Shown in pieces: positions 1-13,417 of a DNA stretch of 64,000 nt. Position numbers and translations under genes: made by a program. Below the pieces are notes generated by a model. That model searched no databases. It was not told where the DNA came from and saw nothing but the letters and a program-made list of their open reading frames with translations. Within the stretch, counting starts at the first letter, position 1. The number at the start of each line of letters is the position of its first letter. Origin of the DNA: Anseranas semipalmata. Lineage: Eukaryota; Chordata; Aves; Anseriformes; Anseranatidae. The stretch covers positions 286,814 through 350,813 of the forward strand of contig VXAA01003327.1 in NCBI GenBank assembly GCA_013399115.1, in the 5' to 3' direction.

Positions 1-1371
1 ATTAAGCAAGTACAGATAAAAAAAAAAAAAAAAAGCATGACCTCAAGGTTAAGGTTAAGAGTGCTCTTGATAATACAAAGAAGACTTCCTGTATTGACGG
101 CATATTGTAATTTTTCTAATCCTTTGTAGTACTACCTCCTGCATATTAATTTAATTTCTGGTTTCTCTTGATTCACCTTTGGACCATTGCTTCATTATAG
201 GCTCTGTATTATAACAGGAAAATAGTTTCATTGGCATGTAGCATAAGGAATATCTATCGTTGCATTCATTCAAATGATTTTCCTTTATGGCGATGATATC
301 CTGTGGTTCCTTCTAAAGATTTTACAGCTGTACAAAGAGAACCTGATAAACACATCAAGACACTAAGGTACAATTGCTCATAACCTTTTTTCTTTGTCTG
401 AAAAGAAGATTACAATACACCGATTTATGTCAGTACACTCCATTCAATTTGCCAGCTCCTTCAATGTGTTGGTAATGTCCTGTGGTTAAATGTGCTCAAT
501 GCTAGTAGGCATGCAACAGTATGACTATTGTTCTCCCAGGGTTCTTCAGTGAACTTATAGACTACTGCAGGCAACTTTAGCACTCTATTGCCTGATATCT
601 TATTAAGACAAACCAAGAAGATAGAGTTGTGGTGTTCTCAAACTCTTTGTCCAAAAAGTAGGGGAAAGAACATTTTATTATTTTTTTGGCAAAACCAATT
701 GTAGCTGGTGATGATTTCTGAGGTGCACACTGAACTGATTTACCGTACTACAGATTGTTTCGTTCAAAGTGGTCTTTCTTAAAACTGAAGTCTGTATTCT
801 TCCAAAGCTTTGTATTATTATTATTATTATATGTCATTGCTTTACTGCTGCTTGAATGAGCCATATGAAAATTAAGCTGTTGTACTAGCACTGTGACTGT
901 ACTCAGAGTTGTCTCCTTCCAGGATTTAAAGAAACCTATATGGTATTGTGGAATTATTTCTTAATTTTGGCTCAAATATTTTTAGAATGAACTCTGCTGA
1001 TATCTCAACTTGAATGAAGGAAAAGCAGCTTAATGAACTATAGCTTTCTTAATATTTTCTACTGAATATAATTTTCACTTTGAAGCAGCAGCAAAGAACA
1101 TATACGTTGGACCATATTTGCAACTAAAAAAGCTGAAAAAAAATTGTTTTACTGCTGATAAAATTAATTATCCACATCTGTTCATATTTCCACCAATACT
1201 ACCTCGTATCACTCCCATCATGATTCTATCACTGTCTATCTGCACTGGAAACAATCCATGAGATAATGTGAAGATTGGTATTATGCTTGTTTATTATTAC
1301 TTCAAACTATCATTAAAGGAAAATATTTATTACAAAATGTAAGAAAATATTTTTATGTACAAAAGAAAAAG
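1..1371. other. AT-rich sequence, no gene seen
   Basis: This stretch opens with a 17-bp poly-A tract (18-34) and holds a short ATT repeat at 814-831. The remainder is AT-rich single-copy-looking sequence with stops in all frames. I see no exon, RNA gene or recognisable transposon. Confidence 0.6.
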
Positions 1372-1373
1372 GA

Positions 1374-1441
<68 letters not shown>

Positions 1442-1496
1442 GAAACTTCTGTCCTTTCCTGGATTTTATTTTATTTTATATTATTTTATTTTATTT
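1372..1496. repeat. Compound microsatellite (GAAA)n then (TTTTA)n
   Basis: About 18 GAAA units run from 1372 to 1445 almost without interruption. After a short spacer, a TTTTA-type pentamer array with one variant unit spans 1464-1496. The 76-codon open frame starting at 1355 crosses this array and is only its Lys/Glu/Arg translation, so it is not a gene. Confidence 0.95.
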
Positions 1497-4400
1497 GTGG
1501 AGATAATATTTTCTGCTTTTTCCTAAGAAGTGAAAAAATATATCATTCAGGCATTGCTAAGGACAAAATAAAATATGTATTTTAAAAATGAGATTAGGTT
1601 GGTAAATTGAAAACAAGAATAATAAAATAATCGTGATGTATGACTTCGTCAGGAATATAAATTCTAATAATGAAGCATTACCTGAATTATTTGCAATAAA
1701 TATATTTTAATATATANCAATTTTAAATTTAATAGGACAAGTGATAAGTAACAACCAAATACCAACCTACACCCTTACCACTGACAGTCAAATAAAAGAC
1801 GTGCAATTTGATAAGAATTAAAGTTCTTGAAACCCAGAGGGAACTTTTAATCTAGCCCTTGGGGTCTTCCTAAGAGAATGATGAAGCAGTAGAATGCATA
1901 CACTTGAAAAGAGATAGCTTAACTATATTGTTAGGATTGGTCCACAGAGTAAAACAGTATATTGCAATAACAGTTAAAAAAAATAGTGAGCACAGATGGA
2001 TCACTGATATAGGTGGTCTGATGATTTGGAAAATTCAGATAGTATGTCCTCATGATATGTAAAGTAGAATAACATAATAGTCTAAAAAAAAAAAAAAAAG
2101 AAAGAAAAAATTTTCAAGTTTTAAATGATTAAACTTTCAAAGAGTAAACAAAAGACAATGATCTTTAGGAAGTAAAGAGGTGTTTAAACAAGGAATAGAG
2201 ACTGAATAAAGAAACTCTGTTGTGGACAGTTAATGGCTGAAGAGATTTATAAAATGGGATTTGTAATCAACAGATACAGGAAAATGGTGAATTGCAAAGA
2301 ACAAAGCCTAGAATGGTTTGTCTTACTTGTCTGGTTTATTTGCTGTTTCTACTCTCTACAGTACATGTGCTTCACTGTCTCATAAAATCCTCTCATGCAC
2401 TTAAATAAACTGTACTTTATTGTCCTGCAACAGACACTTGGGCTGATGCTATTACTCCAAATGAAATCAATGGCAGAGCTACCATCAGCTCGATAGGAAA
2501 AGAACCTATCCCACTCCCATAAAACACAGTGAAAGAATTAGCACAGAGTCTGATCAATGCCTTTTCAAATCAGAACTTAGTGTAGCACTCAATAGGTTTC
2601 CTGACTTGAGCAGTTTGCTAAGCACAGCTTTTTTTCACTCACAGAAGTAATACCTGGACATTTATGTGGCCTCTTACCCGCAAGACCTTAACATTATACA
2701 TTTTTATTCCATTTAATATCTTGCACGGTACCTTTTCCTCAGGTGAAGACAGTTATCTTTCACCACTAAAAAGGCCGTGAGAAATTAAAGAGACAATAAT
2801 CTTAATCTTCATTATGGGGAGTGTTGCTGCATTGACAAGGTGAAATTTTGCAATGAGGACCTAATTCCAAATAAACCTTCGTGTAGCATGCTGAAGAGAA
2901 GCTGATCTCATGATCAGTAGGCAAAGACAAAAATGACGTTCAGGCTTAAGCAATTCCTAGTATCGTACAGTAATTGTTGCTACTCCTGAGAGAAAAGCAA
3001 GATCAATATTAAGCTGTAATAGCACCCAATAGAAGAACAGACCCTGCTGAACTTCTGAAAAGCTGACTTAATCTAAAGACACTAGAGGGTTTTAATATTA
3101 ACAAGACTGAACTGCTTTTCTTATATTTATTTACTGCATGCATTGATATGTACCATATAGAAATCTGCAGATAGCCACTTGTCTTTGCAGAATTCTAAAT
3201 AAATGAATATTTAACTGTATTTAAAATATTTCTTGAATAACTGAATTCTTAGTGAACTTCAAAGTAAAAACATATATAATGAGCTCTATATAAATCCAGA
3301 GAGGAAAACAGATCTTTTTAGTCCAGAAAATATAATTGTTCATCCATCCATCATTAAACATCAAATTAAAAGGTAGCTCTGTGGTGATTATTGTGTGTAT
3401 TGAGTGCCTCTCAGTTCCTTTTCTTGTTCCATTTATGTAGTTATTTCACAATCACTAATTATTTAGAAGTAGCGCAAAGATTTTGGGGGCAGTTGTATCG
3501 ATTATGTTCCTTAAATTTCTGAAACCTTCTAATTCTAAGTTCCTTCTAATTCCATTTCAGCTCTTTTTCAGCCTCCATTCCAAACAGTTAGACTTCCAAA
3601 CAAAATCATCTGTCTTTGTTTTGTGGAGCTTTAATAACCTGTTTGGAAATAAGGAAATGAGGGACAAGGGGCAGGGTGTGCTCTCCTCTTACAAGAATTT
3701 TTTCTGCTAGGTCTTACACCAGTTAGCTGTCATCGTTAGTATAACAACTCACACACATATCTGCATACTCGTGCACACACACACACACACAGAGCATTGA
3801 GACCCATTTGGGAACTAGCGTTTCTACAGTTTCAAATTCCAGAATCCCCATTTGTTCACTGAGTTACTTTAAATGATCATTTAATGAAACTTTTAGTACT
3901 TAATACATGTATTAGTACTTATATGTGTATAATAGTGCTAAGCTGTCTTAGAAGCATCATTTCATGTCTTCACTGTGCTTTCAACAAGGATAGGATCTAT
4001 TCAGCATTATTAAAAGTGTGTATTAATAAAACGTTGGAGAACTATACTTTTCAGAAATCAATATTTTTTCCCACCTGGAGATATTGTTCTACCAAAGCAT
4101 ATTATTCCTACAGGATTCAATAAAATTCTTCAATTTTCATATTGGGTGAATCAATGTATAACTTTTAAAAAGTCCAGTTTAATACAAGTTCACTCCTGTA
4201 AAAGCACTGACTTTTCTGTCCCAAGACTTTCAAGTTAAAAAGGCTTTCTATATTTTTATTATTATTATTATTAAACTTCTAATATTTTGATTTTTTTCAC
4301 AGTGGGTTGAGAAAAGCAAGTAATTTCAAAATTTCTTACAGAAGATAACTCCACTGTTCAAAAAAACTTCCACAGTTCAAAAGAAGTCAGGTTGATAAGC

Positions 4401-6499
4401 TTATATAAGTTAATGGCTTACTGTAAAAGTGAAGTTTAACTTAAAACTGCATTATCATCCCTTTGCATTAGCATTACCTTATCAAAAATTAACAAATCTG
4501 GGTGTATATGACTTTATATGGACAGTTTGGAGTGACAGATTTTGTATTTCCTTCCTTTAACCAGTTTTATACTGACTTCAACGCTTAAAAGCTTATCTGC
4601 TTGGCTTTACTTGAGTTATTTCTCAATTGCACACATATAAAGTAACAAAAAAGTCATGCTTGTCCTCTAAGAAAAGGATAAGAATTACTGAGAGATTAGG
4701 TGTGTTTTATTGCCCATCATTACAGTCCCATTACGAAGTTCAGAAACAAGAATATCTAGAGTTAACACAAGTGCCTTTACACTTTATTCTTTTCTGCTGA
4801 TTTGATTCACCAGCATAATTCCACTTCCACAGTGGCATCAGCTAGATCAAATGGAAATAGAGATGGGCTCAAGATATCAGTCAGATCTTTTCTTACATCC
4901 AATCAGTTGCAAGTGTCATGGTGTAATCAAAGCAAGTGACACCACAAAGCAATTTCAACTGCAAGCTTTGCCCACAACGCTAACAAGGCAGTTTTCATGA
5001 AGAAAAAAAAAAAATGCAAAAAGATAGTTTCCTTCAGGCAGGCAGATGATGAACACAGGCTACAAGACTTGGTTTTGTTAGACCCAATTCCACCTGAATC
5101 AACTCAGTAGCTGGTAACGTGTCAGTGATTTGTTTATTTTTCTGTCCCTGCTTGGAAAGTTCTGTCATGTGGCAATTCTAATCCTGAGAAGTCCAGAGCA
5201 GAGGATGATGCTTGGTGGGTTTATTTACATGTCAGTACCCCAAAATTCCCATCCAGCTTACAGCCTTCTCAGAGCAGCAGTGCTGTGTCTGATCTGGAAA
5301 CAAACCAAAACTTACAGTATTTTCTCTTTTTATAGGAGATGATTCATCATAGCTGTCCAATTGTTTTTTTCAACTAGAACTGAAATTCATTATGTGATTT
5401 TGTGGCCCACAGCCCTTTGTAAGGGAACATCAATATATTGAATAGTTAAACATTGAAGAACATTGATGTATTTGGTCCTTCATATCTTCGTTTTACTAAT
5501 ATAGGTGAGTGACTGCTCAGTCTCTTGGGATCTGAAAAGGCCCACTTGTGCATTCAAAAAATACCATGAAAGAATTGAAGTAATATGAAAATGCCATTGT
5601 AGCTGCAGTAATGCCTTTCTGCTCCTGTCCGAGCCAAAGATAAAATAAGTCCGGTTGGAGCCAAGTCCAAGACTGGAGAGGAAAGACATGGAGCCAACCC
5701 AAGTTAAACCATTTGTTCCAGCAGGCAAAAAAGAAAAACCTTTTCTGGAAAAGGTGCTCAGCACTAACATGAAATATTGGTACAAGGGAAATACATCTTA
5801 GAGTGTTTATTCTCATACAGCTCTGCAGATTCAGGAGGACACAGAGAATGCTCTGAACATAAAATTCAAATTCATTTCCATCAAGAAACCAAAATGTTAC
5901 ATTTGACTCAAAACTTTTGCTTTGATCCAAATTCCTGAAAACAATTTTTTTTTTCCCTGAGCTTCTCATCCTATTGAAAGGTTCAATATATTGTCTTCTT
6001 ATTATATTTCAGGGGAAAAAAAAAAAAAATAAAGCTTGACATATTGTGGTATCCCAACAAATTGGAAGGAAATTCTGAGCTTCAAACTACTAGATAACTA
6101 CTGTTTTACCATAGGGTAGAGAACACAACACTCACCGAGTGCTATCTAAGAAGCAAATATTCATACAATCAGGCTGTGAAATCATAAAACTTCATTTTTG
6201 TTCTTGGTTTTGTTTTTAATTGGGGCACTACTGAGGAGTGTTTTCAAAAACAGTGTTAGAAAAAAAAATAGGAAGCAGCTATTACAAAGGATTGTTGTCT
6301 TCAGGCAGGATTAAATATGTCACCGCTCTTGTACCATCCGCCCTGTCTTGGCCAAATTCCAATTTGAGAAATTGCATTCTGCCTATTTAAATATTCTCAG
6401 CAGTTTGAATGGATATCATATTAAGCAATATCATCCATGGTAAGGGATCTGGTAAATAACGCAGTCCTTTTCCTTTCTTTAAAGTAATGCTCACTGTTC
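1497..6499. other. AT-rich sequence, no gene seen
   Basis: Mostly unique sequence. It contains a single undetermined base at 1717, a poly-A tract at 2084-2099, a short CA repeat at 3775-3790, an ATT repeat at 4258-4273 and a poly-A tract at 6016-6029. Around 2455-2495 a stretch resembles the 'ATTGAAATCAATGG'-type motifs found in old dispersed repeats of turtles, crocodiles and birds, but it is too short to assign. The 150-codon minus-strand frame at 5517-5969 matches nothing I know and is overlapped by another minus-strand frame. Confidence 0.5.
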
Positions 6500-6504
6500 C
6501 TCAG

Positions 6505-6625
6505 TAGTGTTACCAGCTGACCTTGAGAGGTGCTAGGCAGTGGAGCTCAGGGGGAATGACAAGCACTGAACTCATCCCAGGAAAGGTTCAACTTTTTCAG
6601 GATCAGGCCCCTGAAGCAATTATTT
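6505..6625. repeat. Possible ancient amniote dispersed repeat
   Basis: The segment has a 'GAGAGGTGCTAGGCA' start and a 'GGATCAGGCCC' end. These resemble the termini of an old interspersed repeat abundant in turtle and crocodile genomes, in which a gain-of-palindrome core separates similar ends. The match is from memory and short, so this is only a tentative call. Confidence 0.3.
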
Positions 6626-6639
6626 TTTTGTGTCAATGA

Positions 6640-9600
6640 AAGCTGTATATCATCTTACATAGAGGAAGTGAAACAATTCTTGTTAAAACAGGGCTTTTCT
6701 TATATACAATTACAACAAAAAAATAGAGAACACTGTGAGGGTCCTCTATCCTGAGGTCCTTAAGGCCAACTAACCAGCAGAACAAATAAGCAATTTAAGC
6801 AGCAGTCTTTACTGGATGCTCAGCTGATAGATACACATAGCAAAGAGGAGTTGTATGAACAAAATGTTCTGCTCATGGAAGAGTGTGTGCATCAGTAATA
6901 TGTGACGTGGAACACTGTACCACTTGGAATTAACCTGCAGAAATATCCATCAAATGTCACTGTACAGTGTTGCATACATATCCATTTATCTTTCAGTCTT
7001 CTTTATCTCCTACACACACACACACACACACACAAATACACGTATACATACATCTATACATACACAAATACTTCCTTTATTTCTTGTACTTCAAAAAGGC
7101 TCCTTGACTGGAAAACCATATAAAATCTTTTCTTTGGGGAAAACACATCAAAATGGTAAAGCACCAACAAAAAAAAAAAGGTTCCTTTCAAATGTTTTTT
7201 ACTTTCAGTTACAGGTACCTGAATGATGCTGTACAGGTGGAGGCAGTGGAGGAATGGAGGAGACTTTGCTGTCTTGTTTGTGGGCTAAGAGAGTCAGTCA
7301 CTGAATACACTGCATGGATAGCTGGTGGAGAAAACACTGACCACATGCCTGATGCCTCCACGTGGATTTTCAGGTGCTGGATCCCCTTTAACATCTGTCA
7401 GTATGGTTCTGGCAAATCTGTATTAACAGGTTATGTCAGGGCTGTGCATGTGATATAGTACATGGTCACAAAAAAAATAATAGAAAAATTCTTCAGTAAC
7501 TCTTCAGAGAACTCCTTGATAAGTTTTCCACTCCTCCAAACCTTTTCTACAACTCCCTTCTGTCTGGCATTTGATGGATTGGTTCTACCACAAGTCCTTA
7601 TATCTCTGCAGGAGCACTCCCAAGGCAGATATTCTAAGCAGTGAAGATCTCTATTTAACCTTTCTTTCCATGGAAACTGCCTCCTGTTGATGATGATTGC
7701 CTCTGGCTAGAAAAGCTTAGTGGATCCCACAACCAAATCTGTGAGTGCTGAGCAAGAACAGAAACCAAATTCACTGACCATATTTTGCCCTGTCATACAT
7801 CAGGTTTCTCTCTCATGTGCGTATGAGACAACAGAAGACTCGACATTTTCCAGTTCCCACAGGGACAGAATGGATTTCACCTTACCTGATGACAGACGCC
7901 CAGTAGATGGATGTCTAATACTGGTCACACTGGACTACTTGATAGTAAGAAACTATTTGGAAGAAGAAACTCACTGAACAGATGGTAATCCTTTAATTAC
8001 CAAAAAAAAAAAAAAAAAAAAAGAGGGGGATGAAAAAGTAAATTTATACACTTACTGGACTTTCTAAAAGTCAGAAAAACGCTGTCATTTTCATTCAAAA
8101 TCAAACTAAAAGTTTTGAAATTTGGGGGCAACTGGACCGTTTATTAATTCAGAGCAGACTGATATATGTGAATATAAAAATGAAATTGATTTATTTTTAA
8201 AGGAGAAACTCTAAGATGAAAGATTAAACTAAGGAAACTAATTAAAGCAAAAATATCAAGAAAAGGAAGCATCTTATTTAGAAGATTTTAGAAATATAAT
8301 TAAAATTTGTAAGATATTTAAGCAATTTTATGTCACTTCTTTTACCTTTAAAATGTTTTTTAAAATAAATTCATTGAAATACATGAGAAACTGATTTTGG
8401 ATTATGCTTCTACAGGCAGATAGTGTTATTTTTATAGTATTCAAATTTACTTTTCTCATTTTAGGGATGATATAATGAATAGCTAAAGATGGACAGAGAA
8501 TAGGGCCTATAATATGACATAATAAGAACACAATTTAGCAGTTTAGACGTGTATGTCTTGCTGATTTGATCAAATCTTCTCTATTATGTCACATTAGTAT
8601 CTCATTTCTGGCAGATGGATGGTTAGAAGGAAAGATGAGGATGCAATCAAGTAAAAGAAGAGTGGTGTTACTTGAATGGCTTGAACAGCACAGAGGAAAG
8701 CATAGATGTGGGAGAAGAATCAGAGAAGAATATTTGTAATCCAAGTTGATATTCAACAGTGAATTGACAGCTTTCACCCTTTGGTAGTATACTGTTAGAG
8801 ATGTAATAAATCAGAGCTTCACACATAATCCCAAGGAATCTGGAGAGTCAGAAAAATAATGAATAGTTTAAAGATAAATGAAAAATGATGCAGGCTTGTA
8901 TTGCTCTAAAGCAGGTAGACTCAATGCATGGCTGCTGCATGTGTGTACTAGAGTTCACTCTCTTCCTTCTCATTGGGTTTTAGGAAAATGATGTGATATC
9001 CTACTTTCAACATTGATTTCTCCTAGTGGGGGAAAAAGTCAACTAGAATAAAAACACAAATTCTGTTGTAACATACGTGGATACATGTCAATGACCGTCA
9101 CACAGACTAAAGTGGGCTTCCTGAAACCAGTAAAAGACCTCACTGGTCCCATAAGAATATTACTTATATTGAAACCTTTATTTAGTCAGTTTTGATTTAA
9201 AAAAAAAAAAAAAAAAAAGTGTTAACTGTGAGTTAAAAAGGTATCTAGTGTGGGATTTATTGCTTCATGTCATCTTGACAGCAAAAAGTAGGTAAAACCA
9301 ATCTCTTCTTAAAAATGCCCATTTTTCTTCAGTGGCTACTGGTAGACTCTGGAGTGACCAGCTCAGATGGACATCTGGCACTGGAGATGACTGAAGTTTT
9401 TTAAAATGACTATGAGTGTAAAGCTGCCTGTACCATCATTAGAGACAAACATCTTTAAATGGCATGATAAAATTACCTTGCAAATATCTTATTTTTGTCC
9501 ATTAGTCATTGAAAGATCTCAGATATAAAGTCCAGGCTAGACAGTAAGTTTTCAGAGAGAGCTCAATTCTCTTCTTTAAACAGGAGTTTCCAAAGACATT

Positions 9601-12600
9601 TGAATCTTTCAGTAATATCTGAGACATCTGCATGGAGTTGGCAGATATGATACTGCACTTGTAGGATATCCATGCACACCTGGAATGGCAGCTGGAAGTC
9701 ACGCAGAAGATCTTTCAGCATCTCAAATGTCAGTAGGTGCCTATGTTTAAGGAAGCGTATTGATCTCTGAGAGTTAAAAGAGGTGAGTCTCCTCGTACAT
9801 ATACATGATATAAATTGTCAGTAAAACCATGTTACTTCCCCAAATTTTAATTTTATGCACACATGCTCATTGCTGATATTTCAAACCCATGTATTTATAG
9901 TGTCTTTCTTAAGGTAAAATTCCTTTAAGGAACAGAAACATGAAACTTCCATACATGTCTATCAATACAATTTTGCATTTTTTTAATTAAATATAACCCA
10001 GCAAATATTACCAGCACTATTAATAATGTGCTTTATTTTTCTGATGTTATCCTGCAAAAAAAAAAAAAAAAAATAACCACCATAAAGGCTGGGGCCTAGC
10101 AAGTAAAGCTAAGTAGCAAACCTGTGAAATGTCAGGAAAGTCAGAACCCTGTGTTTTGCTTATGTCCAGTTCAGTCCAGCTTTTTCCTAAGTGTATGAGT
10201 CAACATTCAGATGTCTCTATCTGGATCGGTAAGAAATACATGCAAGGCTAGATGTGCTTCGCCCTCCGCATCTGTTTTCCTAGGTACCTACCTGCATGCT
10301 GTAATTTCTTGGTGCTAGGTTGCTTTCCCTTCCTATCTCCTAGCAGAACATTTGCTGCAGGCTAGCAAATGTTTCTTTCAGCTTTTTCCAGCTAGTCCCT
10401 AGGTAGAAGAGATTTTTCGAAACTACAGTGGCCTTTAGAGACTCTGCTACATAGTATCCAATATTAGAATGAATTTGAAAAGTTAAAATAAAATCTAGAA
10501 AACAGGATATACAGTCATAAGTGGAGAATAAAATACATAGAAAAAGGTATTGCTGAATAGGTACAATTCTATTGAACTGAGATTGTGGGGCAGTATCAGT
10601 AACCTTCATTGAAGACTTTAACACCTGCAGTTAATCTTCAGCTGTTCACTAGGTGACTCTGAGATACAGGACTTAAACCAAGCCACTAAAACCTATGGTC
10701 ATAGCAGGATGAAGATTCTCCCAAGTGCCTTTTGCTTTAAGCTAGTCACCCTCACCTCCCATTGATTGATAGCTGAGGACTTTCAACAGTCTAAACAAAG
10801 AGTTCAAAAGCTTTAAAATGTTCAGGTCTTTTTCAAGGTAAAATGTCACATCTATTTATCATTAAAAAAGAATTTTTTATCTGTTGGTAAGATCAACCCC
10901 TGACAACAGCTGGAACTCAAAAAGCAGGAAAAAAAAAAAAAAAAACTCCACCTGGGAAAACAAGCAGAGCAAAACTGTAAGTATAAGGTACATTAATGTG
11001 AATAAATAAATGACACCAAAATCCCTATAACTCAAGAAAATACAAGTCACCCTAAAGAGCACATTTTGTTACCTTTTGTTAAAATGTAAAATCTTTATTA
11101 AAATGTAAAATACAAATGTAAAATATTATATTTTATAAAAATATAACAAAAAAAATAAAAGAATATACCCAGCTGGATCAGATTTGACATAAAACATAGT
11201 TCATTAACATTCTCATAAACTTTGCCTGTCTTTTTTGAATCTTTGATTATTTATTTCTTTATAAGACTATGTTAATGATTAATCTTAGCAACTATATAAT
11301 AAATAGATACGGAAAAATAAAAGAACATTGTATTTTGATTAAATTGTGTTTTGTTCCTTATAAATTTCATTAAAATCATGAACAGTTATACTCAGTATAC
11401 ACATAACAAAGACATTACTTATTTAGAGACAGCTTGAATACATCCATAGTCAAAAATCTTCTTGGGAATCAGAAGACTTGTAGTTTATTTATTTACTTAG
11501 TTTTACTCTAGCTGCCAGATTAATATTCCTTTGACTTCATAGAAATGGAGCAATCATGGGCTAATTACAAGTTAACATTTATATAAATTTCAGTTTATGT
11601 ATCTCAGAAATATGTTTCTTGAATTACAATGAAGATGTCTGTCACCTCTGTGTAGAGAGATCAGCAAAACCTATGGAGCTTGGGAGCATCTCTATGGACA
11701 ATTGTATTTCCAAAAGCACTGTAACATTCCCAGGCTATTCATCCCTTTTATTTGATTGTTAAAAATATTCCTGCAAAAAAATCCTTAACCTTTCGTCAGA
11801 GTACACATTTCAAATCCAAGGAAAAATTATTTTGTTGAAATATTCAGTATGTTTGTGTGTACAATGATAACATACAGTCCAGTAACATTATCAGAAGGAG
11901 ACTGGTAAATATAAGAAAGATTCCAGGTACATTTCATGCAAAGGGACTAGAGATTTCGTGTCTCAGGGATGTCACCACTTTTAAGACAGACACAAAATAT
12001 GAGAGAAAGTTAGGAAGTTCAGGGACATTAGTCTGCAAAAATGTCAGGTGCTTAGCAAAGAAATCCCAGGTTTCCTCCCAGGTACAGAGAGTCTTAAATT
12101 CCTATAAAATCACGTTATGTCGCTTAGGTTCTATTCTTCATTTTAATGTATTCACACCCCACCCATTTCAGACACCATTACTTGAAATTCAGCTTACAAG
12201 CTCTAATGAGTTTCCTGGAAAACTCTGTGTGATATACGTTTCCTAGCTCCAGCTCTGAATAAGCATAGTTACCAAGACTGTTTTGGAGAGAATGATGACC
12301 CAATTAGAACTGTGCTTGAGGAAGGAGAGAAAGCCTGTAAAAATGTAGGTTCTTAGCACACTTCTACTGAGACAAAAGCAGTGGATGAAATATTAGCACT
12401 CAAAGAAACTTGCAGGAAATGCAAACTCTGTGGCAGCAAATATAAGGTAGTGAAATCCAATGGGACAAAGCATTTCTACTACACTAAAGAAAAAAAGTTT
12501 TTGTTGAACACAATGATATTTACACTACTTAAGATTTTTTGTGCCAACAGAGAATCACAGCCTTGCTCAGCAGAGGAGCTCCAATGGAGGAGATCCAGAA

Positions 12601-12880
12601 AGCTTTCAGGAATCAGACATAATAAACTGAACACATTCAAGCCAAGACCATGGTAGTGAGAGTTCCTCAAAAACAGTGAAGAGCATCCCTGCCAAATGCT
12701 TGAAGCTTCAGTTTGGGGAAGAAGGGATAGAAGAGCAAAGGTGGCAAGTTCCATATGCCAATGCTACCAGCAAACTTCCTCTGCTGATTGCAAACAAGGA
12801 AGAACCATTAGGTACATGGTAGCAGATGAAAGCTGTAGATGGCTGAGTTTGGGATCAAGAGGAGGAATGGAAGGTAGGCA
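6640..12880. other. AT-rich sequence rich in poly-A tracts, no gene seen
   Basis: Poly-A tracts lie at 8002-8022 (21 bp), 9199-9218 (20 bp), 10056-10073 (18 bp) and 10929-10945 (17 bp). At 11079-11111 a 14-bp AT-rich motif is repeated 19 bp apart. The 129-codon plus-strand frame at 11857-12246 has no similarity I recognise and lacks convincing coding character. No exon or transposon could be defended. Confidence 0.5.
7012..7034. repeat. (AC)n dinucleotide microsatellite
   Basis: An uninterrupted AC run of about 11 units, followed by a degenerate TACA/TATA-rich tail to about 7070. The two overlapping open frames that cross it show His-Thr repeats and are artefacts. Confidence 0.95.
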
Positions 12881-13040
12881 ACAGAATTGGTCCTGTTTTG
12901 GGCCCCCTCAGTTCAAGAAGATTGTTGAGAAATTGGAGAGGGACTATGCAGGGCTGAAAAATGGTTAGGACCTTATGGCACCTGCAAGAAGATGTCACTG
13001 GATATCAGCTTGTTTAGCCATCTGAGGAGAAACAGCAAAA
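12881..13040 (+). mobile_element. Ancient CR1 LINE fragment (3' half of ORF2 region)
   Basis: The run from 'CCTCAGTTCAAGAAGATTG' through 'TTGAGAAATTGGAGAGGGA' at about 12905-12945, followed by 'CTTGTTTAGCC' at 13008 and 'GAGGAGAAAC' just after, follows in order the conserved blocks of amniote CR1 elements. These are the blocks encoding the region just after the reverse transcriptase core. Many substitutions and indels remove any open frame. It is clearly older than the CR1 copies near 44-45 kb. It lies about 380 bp upstream of the solo LTR, which is an independent insertion. Confidence 0.7.
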
Positions 13041-13249
13041 AGGTGGTCGTTTTGGGTGCCATTTGTTGTCACCTACCTTTGCTGAAGGACTGCAACTCTT
13101 GTGTTTCTGAGCAGCAGGATCCTGTGGATTTATGCACTTAGAGCTTTGAAAAAGACGTTTTGCAAAATTCGCAGAAGATATGCACTTTCAGTGAAATAGC
13201 TGTGGGGGCAGAGGGGGTTGCTCTGCACATTGAAAACCTTCTCTAAGCA

Positions 13250-13300
13250 TATACATATATATATATATTTATGTATGTATGTATCTATCTATGTATGTGG
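13250..13300. repeat. (AT)n / (GTAT)n / (CTAT)n compound microsatellite
   Basis: A short AT run followed by GTAT and CTAT tetramers, ending in a GT-rich tail. It lies between the old CR1 fragment and the solo LTR. Confidence 0.9.
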
Positions 13301-13417
13301 GGTTTTGTGTTGTTTCTGTTTTTGTTTGTGTGTGTTATCCCATCAAAGGCAGGTAGTGTGATAAGCACAGGGAAGACCAGCTACTCTAGAACATTTTGTT
13401 GTTTCAAGTAGCTTCAG

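Noticed and set aside
5517..5969. 150-codon minus-strand frame as a gene
   Set aside because: Cys/Phe/Leu-rich composition of chance frames, overlapped by another frame on the same strand, and no recognisable motif.
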